Assembly: GCF_013344685.1 (NCBI RefSeq) | Contig: NZ_CP050137.1 | Coordinates: 3,527,001 to 3,591,000, forward strand | Length of the DNA: 64,000 nt | DNA from: Sphingomonas sp. CL5.1 | Lineage (GTDB): Bacteria; Pseudomonadota; Alphaproteobacteria; Sphingomonadales; Sphingomonadaceae | Reading direction: 5' to 3' | Shown here: positions 35,138-44,097 of the stretch, piece after piece | How positions within the stretch are numbered: position 1 is the stretch's first letter | Layout of the letters: each line of letters opens with the position of its first letter | Notes under the pieces: generated by a model | What the model was told of the DNA's origin: nothing | Seen by the model: only the letters and a program-made list of their open reading frames with translations | Databases searched by the model: none | Program-made: the position numbers and the translations under genes

Positions 35138-35806
35138 ATGCCTCGTAAAATGATTCCTTGGCATTTGCTGGCGAGTTTCATGCTTCTGTCCCCGGTCGGC
35201 ACGGCCGTCTCCGCTTCCGGCGGTGCCGTCGCCGTTCCCGCCGCGCTGCACCGCGAGCCGGTTTCCACCGATCGCGAGACCGCGATTTTCGCCGGAGGGT
35301 GCTTCTGGGGGGTTCAGGGGGTGTTCTCGCATGTCCGGGGCGTCCTGTCGGCGACATCCGGCTATGCCGGCGGCAAAGCCGCAACGGCCCGCTATGAAAC
35401 CGTCTCGACGGGCACCACGGGACATGCGGAGTCGGTTCGGGTCGTGTTCAATCCGCGCCTGGTCAATTATGCCGATCTGCTGCGAATCTACTTTTCCGTC
35501 GTGGCGGACCCGACGGAGGTGAATCGCCAGGGGCCGGACAGAGGCCCGCAATATCGCACCGCGCTGTTCCCGCTCACCCCGGCCCAGGCGTCGGTCGCGC
35601 GCGACTATATCGCACAGCTCAGCGCGGCGCATGTCTTTGCCCGGCCCATCGCGACGAAGCTCGAAACGCAGCACGGCTTTTTCGCGGCCGAAGCCTATCA
35701 TCAGGATTTCATGGCGAAAAACCCGGATTTCCCTTATATTGTCATCAATGACCGGCCGAAGGTCGATGCCTTGCGGCGCCTGTTTCCCCATGATTGGAAA
35801 GCCTGA
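35138..35806 (+). CDS. msrA: Peptide-methionine (S)-S-oxide reductase, exported
   Basis: A 222-residue MsrA with a signal peptide (cleavage after about ASA, residue 27). The catalytic cysteine is C55 in GGCFWGVQGVF; the substrate region reads GYAGGKAATARYE, and DRGPQYRTALFPL and QDFMAKNP are conserved. ATG 35138 has AGGAG. It shares a promoter region with the divergent msrB gene. Periplasmic MsrA/MsrB encoded separately is less common than an MsrPQ system or a fused MsrAB. Confidence 0.93.
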   Translation: MPRKMIPWHLLASFMLLSPVGTAVSASGGAVAVPAALHREPVSTDRETAIFAGGCFWGVQGVFSHVRGVLSATSGYAGGKAATARYETVSTGTTGHAESVRVVFNPRLVNYADLLRIYFSVVADPTEVNRQGPDRGPQYRTALFPLTPAQASVARDYIAQLSAAHVFARPIATKLETQHGFFAAEAYHQDFMAKNPDFPYIVINDRPKVDALRRLFPHDWKA

Positions 35807-36259
35807 TGCCGCGCGCGACCCGGCGTCCGCCGGGATGATGAGCGGCAAGCTCACGCGATAGGATCGTCACCCGTATTTTCCGGGATATCGACGTCCGGCT
35901 CCCTCGATCTCAGGTGTCGGCGCCGAGCGATCGGCGCGGGCCGGCGCCGGCCGCTTCCTTTGCTCAGCGAAGGCTTGCGGCGATCACGGCAACCAAGCAC
36001 ATATTGTTGCCTTTTCAAAACAATCCATCTTTATATAGATCACTCGTTGCAATTTATCTCCATGCGATGCTAGGTTTTCGGGAAGGAGGATCGAGATTCA
36101 CCGCCTCCGTGAGCAATGATTACGGGAGGGGATCGTGATGGCGCGCATGACGCAGGAGCAATCCGGACGCCCCGCGCCCATGTGCGACACGGCCGCCATG
36201 CCGAACGCAACCGCCCGCCTTCCGCCTCCGCCGGAGGGGCGACCCGCGAGGGGGTTCGC
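35807..36259. other. Gap before the beta-lactamase-fold gene
   Basis: No gene recognised. Contains a GC-rich hairpin just after msrA (CCCGGC/GCCGGG at 35819-35834, no T-run) and an AT-rich stretch at 36000-36065 with the inverted repeat ATTGTT/AACAAT (36003-36008 and 36019-36024), a plausible promoter or operator for the gene at 36260. Confidence 0.35.
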
Positions 36260-37672
36260 ATGATGCCGGCTCTCGGAAAGGCCGGCATGCTGGCCGCCCT
36301 CGTCGCCGGCGCCATCCCCGCGACGGTCATGGCCGATCCGGTCGACGATTATGTTCAGGCGGAGATGACACGGCATCATGTGCCGGGGCTGGCGCTCGCG
36401 ATCATGCGGCACGGGCAACTCGTGCGCGCCCAGGGCTATGGCTACGCCAATATCGAGCATAGCGTCCCCGTCCATCCCGATACCTTGTTCAAGAGCGGCG
36501 CGATCGGCATGCAATTCACCGCCGTTGCGGCGATGCTGCTCGTCGAGGACGGCAAGCTCGGTCTCGACACCTCCATCCGCGCCTATCTGCCGCAAGCGCC
36601 CCGAAGCTGGGCGCCGATCACGATCCGCAACCTGCTCAATCATACGTCGGGCCTGCCGGCCACGCCCAATGGGGAATTCCGCACCGACTATACCGACGAC
36701 CAGTTGCTTGCGATCATCTACAAGCAGGATCTGAACTTCCCGGCGGGCGCGCGCTGGCGGTTCAGCTACAGCGACTATATCGTGCTGGGCTTCATCATCC
36801 GGCGGGTCAGCGGCGATTTCTACGCGGACCTGCTTCGCAAGCGGGTGTTCGATCCGCTCGGCATGCGCACCGCGCGGGCGATCGACGAACGCGCCATCAT
36901 CCCCAATCGGGCGGCCGGCTACGAGCTGAGCGGCACGACGCTGCGCAACGCCGACTGGGTCTCGCCCACCGCCAACTCGACCGCCGATGGCTCGCTGTAC
37001 CTGTCGGTGCTCGATTATGCGCGCTGGGAGGCGGGCATCGTCGGCCAGCGGCTTCTCAAGCCCGAGAGCTGGGCCTTGATCCGCCAACCCGCGACGCTGC
37101 CGGACGCCCGGACCTATCCCTATGGTTTCGGCTGGTTCCTGGGAACGAACGCGGGACGGGAGATGTGGTGGCATTCGGGAAGCTGGCAGGGCTTCAAGAC
37201 CTTCGTCGTGCGCTACCTCGGCGATGACCTGACGGTCGCCATCTTCGAGAATGACGACGGCGGCGATCCGGACGCCATGGCGCGCCATATCGCCGGCCTG
37301 GTTGTCCCGGAGCTTGCCGCCGGTCCGGCGACCCCGGTCGCGGGGGCGAATCCGGGCGACACGGATCGCATCCGCGCCCTTCTGCTGAACATCGCGGCGG
37401 GCCGCGCGCCCTATGCCGATTTCGCCTTTGTATCGAAACAGGATTTCACCGACATGATGGCGGACTATCGCGCGCAGCTTTCACCGCTCGGCCCACCGCG
37501 AGAAATCGCGTTGTTCGGCCAAAGCGAGATCGGCACCGATCAGGTGCGACGCTTCCGCGCCCGCTATGATGATGCCGTCGTCGAGATCAGGATCGGCTAC
37601 ACGCCCACCGGCAAGATCGGAAGCCTGGACGTAAGCCCCGTCGAGGCGTGGACGGCGCCGGCCGTGAACTGA
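36260..37672 (+). CDS. Beta-lactamase-fold serine hydrolase lacking the SxxK Ser and Lys
   Basis: A 470-residue exported protein (signal peptide residues 1-25) of the class C beta-lactamase/esterase family. In this family the first motif reads FxSGSxGKQFTA; here it is FKSGAIGMQFTA, so the nucleophile Ser81 is Ala and Lys84 is Met. The second motif is YSD instead of YxN, and WWHSGSW corresponds to the third. The C-terminal lipocalin-like extension is retained. It is probably a binding protein or uses a different mechanism. Start ATG 36260 has a GAGGGGG site. Confidence 0.8.
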   Translation: MMPALGKAGMLAALVAGAIPATVMADPVDDYVQAEMTRHHVPGLALAIMRHGQLVRAQGYGYANIEHSVPVHPDTLFKSGAIGMQFTAVAAMLLVEDGKLGLDTSIRAYLPQAPRSWAPITIRNLLNHTSGLPATPNGEFRTDYTDDQLLAIIYKQDLNFPAGARWRFSYSDYIVLGFIIRRVSGDFYADLLRKRVFDPLGMRTARAIDERAIIPNRAAGYELSGTTLRNADWVSPTANSTADGSLYLSVLDYARWEAGIVGQRLLKPESWALIRQPATLPDARTYPYGFGWFLGTNAGREMWWHSGSWQGFKTFVVRYLGDDLTVAIFENDDGGDPDAMARHIAGLVVPELAAGPATPVAGANPGDTDRIRALLLNIAAGRAPYADFAFVSKQDFTDMMADYRAQLSPLGPPREIALFGQSEIGTDQVRRFRARYDDAVVEIRIGYTPTGKIGSLDVSPVEAWTAPAVN

Positions 37673-37844
37673 GCGCGAGGTCGCTGGTCGCTGGCGTGCG
37701 GATGCAAGTCATACTTCTCGATCTTCCACCCATCCCGCTGGCCATGGGAAAAATCCGGCGGCGGCGCTTACCTTTGGAGGATTATCGGCGCCTGCCCCCG
37801 CCCGCCATGCGCAGCAGCTCCCCCGTGCGGGACATCTTTGTTCG

Positions 37845-37856
37845 TGTTACGTAACA
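37845..37856. promoter_or_regulatory. TGTTACGTAACA palindrome before the membrane regulator
   Basis: A perfect 12-bp palindrome two bases before the ATG at 37859, with another CGTTAC at 37867-37872. The same half-site recurs upstream of the TBDR and the secreted-protein genes at 41.9-43.8 kb, suggesting autoregulation. Confidence 0.45.
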
Positions 37857-37858
37857 TT

Positions 37859-39256
37859 ATGACGAGCGTTACAGAAACCGACCCAGCTTCCGGGGCGCCG
37901 TCCGGCGGAGCCGAAAATTCCGGTGGAAGCACTATCCGGATTTTGACGTCCGAAGCGGAGATCGTCCGGGCGGCGCTTGGTTCGAAGCGTTCCGACAAGC
38001 TCCTGCGCCTCTTCGAATATCTGCTGGCGCGCACCATCGAGGGGCAATCCCCCTCCGAGATGGACATCGCCGATGAAGTGTTTTCGAGCGGCCGGACGCT
38101 CGACGTTTCGCAAGACGCGACCGTGCGGGTCTATATCCATCGACTGCGCAAGACGCTCGACCAGATCTATGCCGACCGACCACCGCCAAGGTTGCAAATT
38201 CCGAAGGGCGAGTATCGGATCGTCGTCAATGACGACCAGCCGATATCCCCGGACGCTCCTGAAGCCGAGCCTGACTCTCCCGCGCCCAGGTCTTATCGCC
38301 CCCGAGCGCTGATATGGGCGGCTCTTGCATTACTGGTGATGGCCAATCTGGCCGCGTGGTGGCTCATTCGGCCTTTCGCGCCGGAAGGCACGATGCAGAC
38401 GGTCGCCGGAACGCGCCTCTGGCGCTCGATCGCGCACGACTCGCGTCCGATCGTCATCGTTCTGGGCGATTATTATACGTTCGCGGACTCATCGGGATCG
38501 CCGAACGCTCCGGCGGCGGCACCGCGCTTCATCCTGGACCCCGCGATCAACTCGAGACAGGATCTCGACATCTTTCTCATGCGCGCTCCGGGCGAGGTAG
38601 GCCGGTACACCGACCGCGATCTCCGCTTCGTTCCATCCAGCACCGTATTCGCCCTGGGCGGATTGTTCGAAACGGTGCGGAGCCTGCGTGGCGGCTCCGG
38701 CGGCGCGCGCGCAAGCGTCTTGCCCGTGGCACAGCTTACCCCGGAAATCCTGAAGTCGTCGGACGTGATCTACGTCGGGCTGTTGAGCGGCCTGGGGCCC
38801 TTGTTGCGGAATCCCGTGTTTCAGGCATCCGGCTTCAAGGTCGGCAAGACATATGACGAACTGATCGACCGCGCCACGAACCGCCACTATATGTCAGACG
38901 GCGTGGTCATGTCGGACGAGCATATACCGCGTCGGGATTTCGGCTATATCGCCAGCATCCCCGGCCCCTCGGGCAATCGCATCGTCGTCATCGCGGGCAC
39001 GCGCGATTCGGGCCTGCTGCAGATGGCCGAGGTCGCGAGCGACCCCGCGAAGCTTAGGGAGCTCAACCTGCCCGCTCCGATCAGCCTGACCGGCTTCGAA
39101 GCTCTCTATCAGGTCCGCACCATGGGCAACCTCAACCTGAGCGGCCGGCTTCTCATCGAACGGCCGGTTCGCTGGCACGGGATCTGGGATACGACCAAGG
39201 CCAGCCAGCGCTTCCCCGGCGACGAGTATGAAGGCGCCGGTAACGCGCAGCATTGA
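37859..39256 (+). CDS. Membrane-anchored winged-helix regulator with C-terminal periplasmic domain
   Basis: A 465-residue protein of ToxR/CadC-like layout: cytoplasmic winged helix at about residues 30-122 (DATVRVYIHRLRKTLDQIYA, IPKGEYRIV), a proline-rich linker, one transmembrane helix at about 149-170 and a periplasmic domain of about 290 residues with no domain I recognise. The gene at 53064-54365 encodes a full-length relative. ATG 37859 is chosen; the ribosome site is poor and TTG 37838 is an alternative. It is convergent with the TBDR gene that follows. It may sense something the TBDR imports. Confidence 0.75.
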   Translation: MTSVTETDPASGAPSGGAENSGGSTIRILTSEAEIVRAALGSKRSDKLLRLFEYLLARTIEGQSPSEMDIADEVFSSGRTLDVSQDATVRVYIHRLRKTLDQIYADRPPPRLQIPKGEYRIVVNDDQPISPDAPEAEPDSPAPRSYRPRALIWAALALLVMANLAAWWLIRPFAPEGTMQTVAGTRLWRSIAHDSRPIVIVLGDYYTFADSSGSPNAPAAAPRFILDPAINSRQDLDIFLMRAPGEVGRYTDRDLRFVPSSTVFALGGLFETVRSLRGGSGGARASVLPVAQLTPEILKSSDVIYVGLLSGLGPLLRNPVFQASGFKVGKTYDELIDRATNRHYMSDGVVMSDEHIPRRDFGYIASIPGPSGNRIVVIAGTRDSGLLQMAEVASDPAKLRELNLPAPISLTGFEALYQVRTMGNLNLSGRLLIERPVRWHGIWDTTKASQRFPGDEYEGAGNAQH

Positions 39257-39305
39257 GCTGGCGCCCGGGTTTCCACGAACCCGGCAATGGCGCTGTTCCG
39301 CCAAA

Positions 39306-39339
39306 CAAGAAAAATCCGGGGGCCATCAAGACCCCCGGA
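39306..39339 (-). terminator. Rho-independent terminator of the TBDR gene
   Basis: On the minus strand, TCCGGGGG (39339-39332) pairs with CCCCCGGA (39322-39315), followed by TTTTT. An 8-bp GC-rich stem and U-run 33 bp after the TBDR stop make a classic intrinsic terminator. Confidence 0.8.
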
Positions 39340-39371
39340 CATGGAAACCGGACGATCGGTAGTTGCCGTCC

Positions 39372-41780
39372 TCAGTGGCGATAGGTCACGGTCAGCCCGA
39401 TGGTCCGCGGGCGGAACGTCGTCGAGCGGAACACCTGCGATTGCACGGTATCGTGGCCGAGGCTGAGCACGGGCTCCGAATTGGTCACGTTATTAGCGAA
39501 TATGCTCACATCAACTCCGGAAAGCCGCATGCCCGCACGCAGGTTCAGAAGCGAGGTCGCAGGCGCTCGCGGCAAGTTCGGATCGACCAGCGGCGATGTC
39601 AGATCGAGCGGCCGATTGTCGTGGCTGGTATAGCTGAAATCCGACCGGAGATAATATTCCCGCGTATCCACGCTGAAATCATATTCCCCCTCGAGATGGA
39701 CCGACCAGGGCGGCACGCCGAGCGGCTCTCCCTTGTCGTAGCCGTTAGGCTGGGATTCGGAATATCGCGCATTCGTATAGGATACCGACGCGCCAACCGT
39801 GAGGCCCCGGATCGGCTTCACCGATATCGCGGCATCGAAGCCATCGATCTTGGCCTTTCCGAGATTGAAGGTGGTGGGCAGTGTGCAGATCGGCAGGAAG
39901 AGGGTCGACTGGATATTGTTCCAGTCGATATGGTACGCCGAGATATCCGTGGTGACCCGCCCGCCGAACAGGCGGTTCTTGGTGCCGATCTCATAGCTCC
40001 AGAGCGAATCCGGCTTGATCGCGCGTGGCTGCAACGGATCGAAGCCCAGATTCGCGCCGTCCGCCGCGCATCCATTGCCGACAGGGGGAGCGACCAGCCC
40101 CGCGCGCGCTCCCTTGGCGATGTTCGCATAGAAGAGATTGTTGGTATCGGCTTGATAGGCCAGGCCAAATTTGGGCGTGACCTGGTTGCTCTTCGGTTTC
40201 GCATGAGCGACCAGAGAGCCGTCGGTGCCGTAAATCGGGCCGGCATAGAAGCTGTCATAGGTCAGATCGGCGGAAGTGTAGCGCACCCCGGCGGTGAGCT
40301 TGAGGCGCGGAAGAAGCTTGAAGTCGCCCTGGGCGAAAACCGATTTCTGCACGTCCTTGTAATGGGTTTGCACGAAATTGCTGTATTTCCCCTGGTACAA
40401 GGGGAAGCCGAGCACGTCCGTGACAGAGGCGGCCGGCGGCTCGCCGGCCAGTCCCAGGCCGAAATTGAGATTGTCGAGCAGGTCCGGATCGGCCCCGCCA
40501 TATTCGTCATTGGTCTTTCCGCTCGTGAAAAAGCCGCCCACGACCCAGGTGAACCGGCCGTTCGCATTGAGGCTCTGCAGGCGGATTTCCTGCGTGAAGG
40601 TGTTCTGCGAGGTTTTGTTGTCGGTATAGGCGAGATAGTTATTCAACGCGGCCGGGACGTTATAGTTATAGCCGCTGAACGTCGCCAGGCTGAGCGTGCT
40701 GTCGTCCGATACCGTCGTTGTTTTCCGCGTGAAATAGGAGGTATTGGAGATCAGCGACACACCGCCGAAATCAAACGACATCTTCAATGCCGGCAGAAAA
40801 AACCTGTCCCAATGGGTTTGCGGAAGTCGCGATATGCTGGTCTTGAGATCGCTGCCGTGGGAAGTCGCCAGCTCGTACAGATCGGCGTCGCCGTAGCTGG
40901 TCTCCTGATAATAGAGCGACGGTTCGATGGTGACGGTATCGGTCGGCTTCCAGCCCAGCGCGATGCGCGCATTGGTGCTGTCCTGATCGTTGATGTCACG
41001 CTTGATCAACTGCTTGGTGACGCGATCGAGCCGGTCGATATAGCCTCCGTCGTGCCGATGCCAGACGCTGATACGGATACCGAGCTTGTCTTCGACGATC
41101 GGCACACCCGCGGCGACGCCCGCTTCGTAGCTGGCCGCGCCATGATCGGTCGTGCTGACCTCCGACCGGCCATAAATGCTCACGTCCCTGTAGCTGGGCT
41201 CCGGCGTGATGAAGCGGATCGCGCCGCCCATCGAACCGGTCCCGAACAAGGTCCCCTGCGGCCCGCGCAGCACCTCGACACGATCAAGATCGAAGATCTG
41301 GGGATAGGGATTCGTCAGGCTGGGGCTGCCGCCATTGCGCGTCTGCACAGGTGTGTCGTCGATATAGACACCGGTCGTCGGCACGCCGCTGACCGTCGTG
41401 ACGCCGCGAATGGCGATATTCGTCTGGCCGGTGCCATAGGCTAGCGCGCTCTGCCCGAAGGTAACGCTCGGCGTCAGCTTCGCGAGATCGGCGAAGGATT
41501 TCACGCCGCGGTCATCGAGCGCCTTCTGATCCGTCGCCACGATGCTGAGCGGAACCTTGCTCAACGTTTCCGCATGTCGCGTCGCGGTGACGACAATCTC
41601 TCCTGTCGGGCGCTCGTCGCTCGCCTCCGGCGCCGGCGCGCCGGATGATCCGGCGGCGGCCGACGCAGCCGTCGCGGCGACCTGAGCGTGGGCGGCACAA
41701 CTCAGCAAAGCGATCGTGCTCACTGCGGCAGTGATCGCCACACGCCGGGCGTTAATCGCCTTATATCCACCTTTCACCAT
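39372..41780 (-). CDS. TonB-dependent outer-membrane receptor
   Basis: An 802-residue TBDR with signal peptide (to AAHA-Q), a low-complexity alanine/serine linker, TonB box GEIVVTATRHAE, plug motif VEVLRGPQGTLFGTGSMGGA and a long beta-barrel ending in the aromatic-terminated VTYRH. It differs from the 5.4 kb TBDR throughout. ATG 41780 follows GGGGAG; an intrinsic terminator lies downstream. The 381-bp upstream region holds GTTAC boxes and a copy of the 18-bp palindrome. It probably imports the substrate of the nearby regulon. Confidence 0.93.
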   Translation of the reverse strand: MVKGGYKAINARRVAITAAVSTIALLSCAAHAQVAATAASAAAGSSGAPAPEASDERPTGEIVVTATRHAETLSKVPLSIVATDQKALDDRGVKSFADLAKLTPSVTFGQSALAYGTGQTNIAIRGVTTVSGVPTTGVYIDDTPVQTRNGGSPSLTNPYPQIFDLDRVEVLRGPQGTLFGTGSMGGAIRFITPEPSYRDVSIYGRSEVSTTDHGAASYEAGVAAGVPIVEDKLGIRISVWHRHDGGYIDRLDRVTKQLIKRDINDQDSTNARIALGWKPTDTVTIEPSLYYQETSYGDADLYELATSHGSDLKTSISRLPQTHWDRFFLPALKMSFDFGGVSLISNTSYFTRKTTTVSDDSTLSLATFSGYNYNVPAALNNYLAYTDNKTSQNTFTQEIRLQSLNANGRFTWVVGGFFTSGKTNDEYGGADPDLLDNLNFGLGLAGEPPAASVTDVLGFPLYQGKYSNFVQTHYKDVQKSVFAQGDFKLLPRLKLTAGVRYTSADLTYDSFYAGPIYGTDGSLVAHAKPKSNQVTPKFGLAYQADTNNLFYANIAKGARAGLVAPPVGNGCAADGANLGFDPLQPRAIKPDSLWSYEIGTKNRLFGGRVTTDISAYHIDWNNIQSTLFLPICTLPTTFNLGKAKIDGFDAAISVKPIRGLTVGASVSYTNARYSESQPNGYDKGEPLGVPPWSVHLEGEYDFSVDTREYYLRSDFSYTSHDNRPLDLTSPLVDPNLPRAPATSLLNLRAGMRLSGVDVSIFANNVTNSEPVLSLGHDTVQSQVFRSTTFRPRTIGLTVTYRH

Positions 41781-42162
41781 CTCGAACTCCCCAAAATTAC
41801 CCGGCCATATCACTAGTCATAACAAGCATGATCGTCGGCTTTCGCCGATCTATGTCGCCCATCATGCCACAACGTTACTGTCGGCCGCTTTTCAAAAACG
41901 CCGTTACAAATTATCAAAATTTGACCTGCTCTTTTCAGCAGCGAATCGTGGCTGACGGATCACATATTCTCAGCCCACTCTTCCTGCCGAAACTAACGGA
42001 GCAATGCAAGATATTTTAAACCTATAATATAACCTCAGCCCAAAGCGTTGCATAACGGCGTTACAAGCCGCCCAAACCGTTACCGGCAGATACCCGACGC
42101 CAGTCTCGTCATTACAAACCGAAAGCCCAGCCGCGCGAAAGCGATCGGACCCCGCATCCTGA
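41781..42162. promoter_or_regulatory. TBDR upstream region with repeated CGTTAC boxes
   Basis: CGTTAC occurs at 41873-41878, 41902-41907, 42059-42064 and 42078-42083, with a related CATTAC at 42110-42115, all in one orientation. Direct repeats are the usual pattern for winged-helix regulators of the OmpR/ToxR type. No gene lies here. Confidence 0.5.
42012..42029. promoter_or_regulatory. 18-bp pseudo-palindrome, weaker copy 2
   Basis: TATTTTAAACCTATAATA differs at three positions from the nitrilase-promoter copy, and both are preceded by the same CAAGA. It lies about 230 bp upstream of the TBDR start. Confidence 0.4.
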
Positions 42163-42963
42163 TTATTTTTTGTCGTCGGGCTTCTTGTCGTCCGCCTTCT
42201 GGTCCGTTTTCATCGTGACGGTGCCGTCCTTGTTGAAGTTGAGCAGGGGATCTTCGCGATTGCAGTAATATTCCATGATCCTGTAATGATCGTTGCGCTT
42301 GTACCCGAAAGTGAAGCGATACGGCGCGAGCAGCATCTTGGGGTCGTCGATTTCGATCGCGTCCTCGAGATAGCCAGGCTTGGGAGATCGGATCCGTTCC
42401 TTGATCGTCATCTCATCACTGTGAGGAATCTCGAAAAACTGGACATCCTCCTTCACGCCCTTGGTCGTGACCACGAGCGTGTCGCCCTCCCAATGACCCG
42501 TGGAGAAACCATAATAGGACGGGGCATTGTCATCGGGCTTGGGCATCGGAACATTCAGATAGATACGGCGCGTCTGGGTGAGAAATTCAGCCAGGACCGT
42601 GACCTGTCCGGGGGTCTGGAGGATCTGGAGCGGAAAGATCGCGCCCATGATCATCGGCATGCCCTCGGGCAGGCATTGCGTACTTGGATCGACCAACGGG
42701 GTGCCCGCCTTCAGCTTCGCGTCACGCTCCGCCCGCTTCGCCTTCCATTGCGACGCATAAGGCTCCCGCAGCTTGGGGCCGCCGCCCGGCACCGGCAGTT
42801 CCTTGAACGTATTGGCGTCACCCGCGAAAGGGTCCGGATAAATCTCGTAGACACCCATGATGTTCGGCACCTTGGCTCGCACCGCCGTCTTGGCGTTCGA
42901 AGCGGGCGCCACGACCGTCGCCAGAGCGACGGCCATGCCGACGTAGATTTTCGTGCTGGTCAT
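42163..42963 (-). CDS. Secreted protein of unknown function
   Basis: A 266-residue protein with a signal peptide (MTSTKIYVGMAVALATVV...SNA) and no membrane helix afterwards. Visible segments include NIMGVYEIYPDPF, STQCLPEGMPMIMGAIFPLQ and GHWEGDTLVVTTKGV, a pattern I associate with secreted sphingomonad proteins near TBDRs but cannot name. The C-terminus is a lysine/aspartate tail with the repeat DDKKPDDKK. ATG 42963 has a strong AGGAGG. It lies 167 bp from the DUF6152-like gene upstream on the same strand. Confidence 0.75.
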   Translation of the reverse strand: MTSTKIYVGMAVALATVVAPASNAKTAVRAKVPNIMGVYEIYPDPFAGDANTFKELPVPGGGPKLREPYASQWKAKRAERDAKLKAGTPLVDPSTQCLPEGMPMIMGAIFPLQILQTPGQVTVLAEFLTQTRRIYLNVPMPKPDDNAPSYYGFSTGHWEGDTLVVTTKGVKEDVQFFEIPHSDEMTIKERIRSPKPGYLEDAIEIDDPKMLLAPYRFTFGYKRNDHYRIMEYYCNREDPLLNFNKDGTVTMKTDQKADDKKPDDKK

Positions 42964-43129
42964 TAATAACCTCCTGAGCGGTCTCGGAGATCGCGCCCCG
43001 ACGGCCTGCCCGATGCCGGGCACGCGTCGAGGATTGCCCGCCTGTCAGGCGAACATGCGATTGTTGATGCTTTCGGCGCCTCGTCCATCATCGCGCGGCA
43101 TGTCTCCGCACTGCGCAGGACGCCGACGA

Positions 43130-43507
43130 TTACCATGCCTTTAGGGTCTTCCCATTAGAGAGAGTGACCGTTTTGAGCATGCCGCCGGGCTTGCCGCTGC
43201 GCAGCGGGTAGAAGTCGACCGTCACCTTGTCGCCGACCTTGATCGTGTTGAATTTCCAGCCCGACTGGCTCATCATGTTGGTGCTGCTGCATTCGAGCGT
43301 ATAGCTCGTGGTGCCGCTCCCATCCTTGCCCTCGACGACGACGTAGGTGTGCGGGTTCGTCCAGTTGAACTGTTTCACCGTCACGCCGTCCAGATGCGAT
43401 ATCTTCGTTTGATCGAACATTGCGAACGAGTGGTGCGCCGCGGCCGGGGAAACCGCCCCCGCCAAACTGAAAAACGCCACCAACGCCCACTTCCCGAACA
43501 CTCTCAT
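43130..43507 (-). CDS. DUF6152-like secreted protein
   Basis: A 125-residue exported protein: signal peptide ending AAAHHSFAMFD, then VKQFNWTNPHTYVVVEGKDG, and a C-terminal VDFYPLRSGKPGGML. The HHSFAMFD and NPHT motifs are typical of DUF6152, small secreted proteins of unknown role often found beside the preceding type. ATG 43507 lies 7 bp after GGAG; ATG 43510 is an alternative. GTTAC boxes and an AT-rich promoter lie about 225-290 bp upstream. Confidence 0.8.
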   Translation of the reverse strand: MRVFGKWALVAFFSLAGAVSPAAAHHSFAMFDQTKISHLDGVTVKQFNWTNPHTYVVVEGKDGSGTTSYTLECSSTNMMSQSGWKFNTIKVGDKVTVDFYPLRSGKPGGMLKTVTLSNGKTLKAW

Positions 43508-44097
43508 CATCCAACTCCAATTCCATACCGTCTTCATGGCCGGCGCGGCGGCCACGGCCCCCTTCCCCGTCCCGAACCTCGCCGCCCTCCGCGCAGCAGC
43601 ATGCGCGCGTGCGCGGCACAGCCGATCGTCACACCCTCCAGCGGCGGTGCGCGATATCGACCATCGCGAGAGCGTCGAGACGTCCCAGGAGCCGTCCAGA
43701 TTGCGCATGAACTTTAGCAGCGGGCGGGGTGTTACGACGGGGCATTACAGTTGCGAAACCGTTACGGATGTAAATAAAATACTTGTTTTATAGATAATTA
43801 AAAGAAATCCAGCGTTGCCCTGCCGCTCCAGCCTGATCGGGAAATACCTGCTCGCCACGGACGCCAATGCCCTTGCGCTGGCCCGCTGGCATGGCCTGAC
43901 CGGCTCGTTACCCCACGCCCCGCCCCCAGATCGCTTGACATATGAATATATGTATCTGCATGTCGGGAGCGACGATCGGCCGGAGATTCGAGGCCGGGGG
44001 CAACTAGCCCGGTCAGGCCATGCCGGAGCGCTGGCGGTCTCGATCGCATGACGCAGGCTATCAATAACATCACGCAAGTAAGATCAGGTGAGGGATT
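43508..44097. promoter_or_regulatory. Divergent control region between DUF6152 and acyl-CoA synthetase genes
   Basis: Contains GTTAC-type boxes at 43730-43735, 43743-43748 (CATTAC) and 43760-43765; the AT-rich symmetrical ATAAAA-N6-TTTTAT at about 43772-43790; and ACATAT-N4-ATATGT at 43938-43953, which overlaps a TTGACA (43935-43940) upstream of the acyl-CoA synthetase. No coding sequence is recognised. Confidence 0.45.

Noticed and set aside
39363..41444. Long open frame (693 codons) on the plus strand
   Set aside because: Entirely antisense to the TBDR gene; composition is arginine/isoleucine-rich as expected for a shadow frame of high-GC coding DNA and has no domain.
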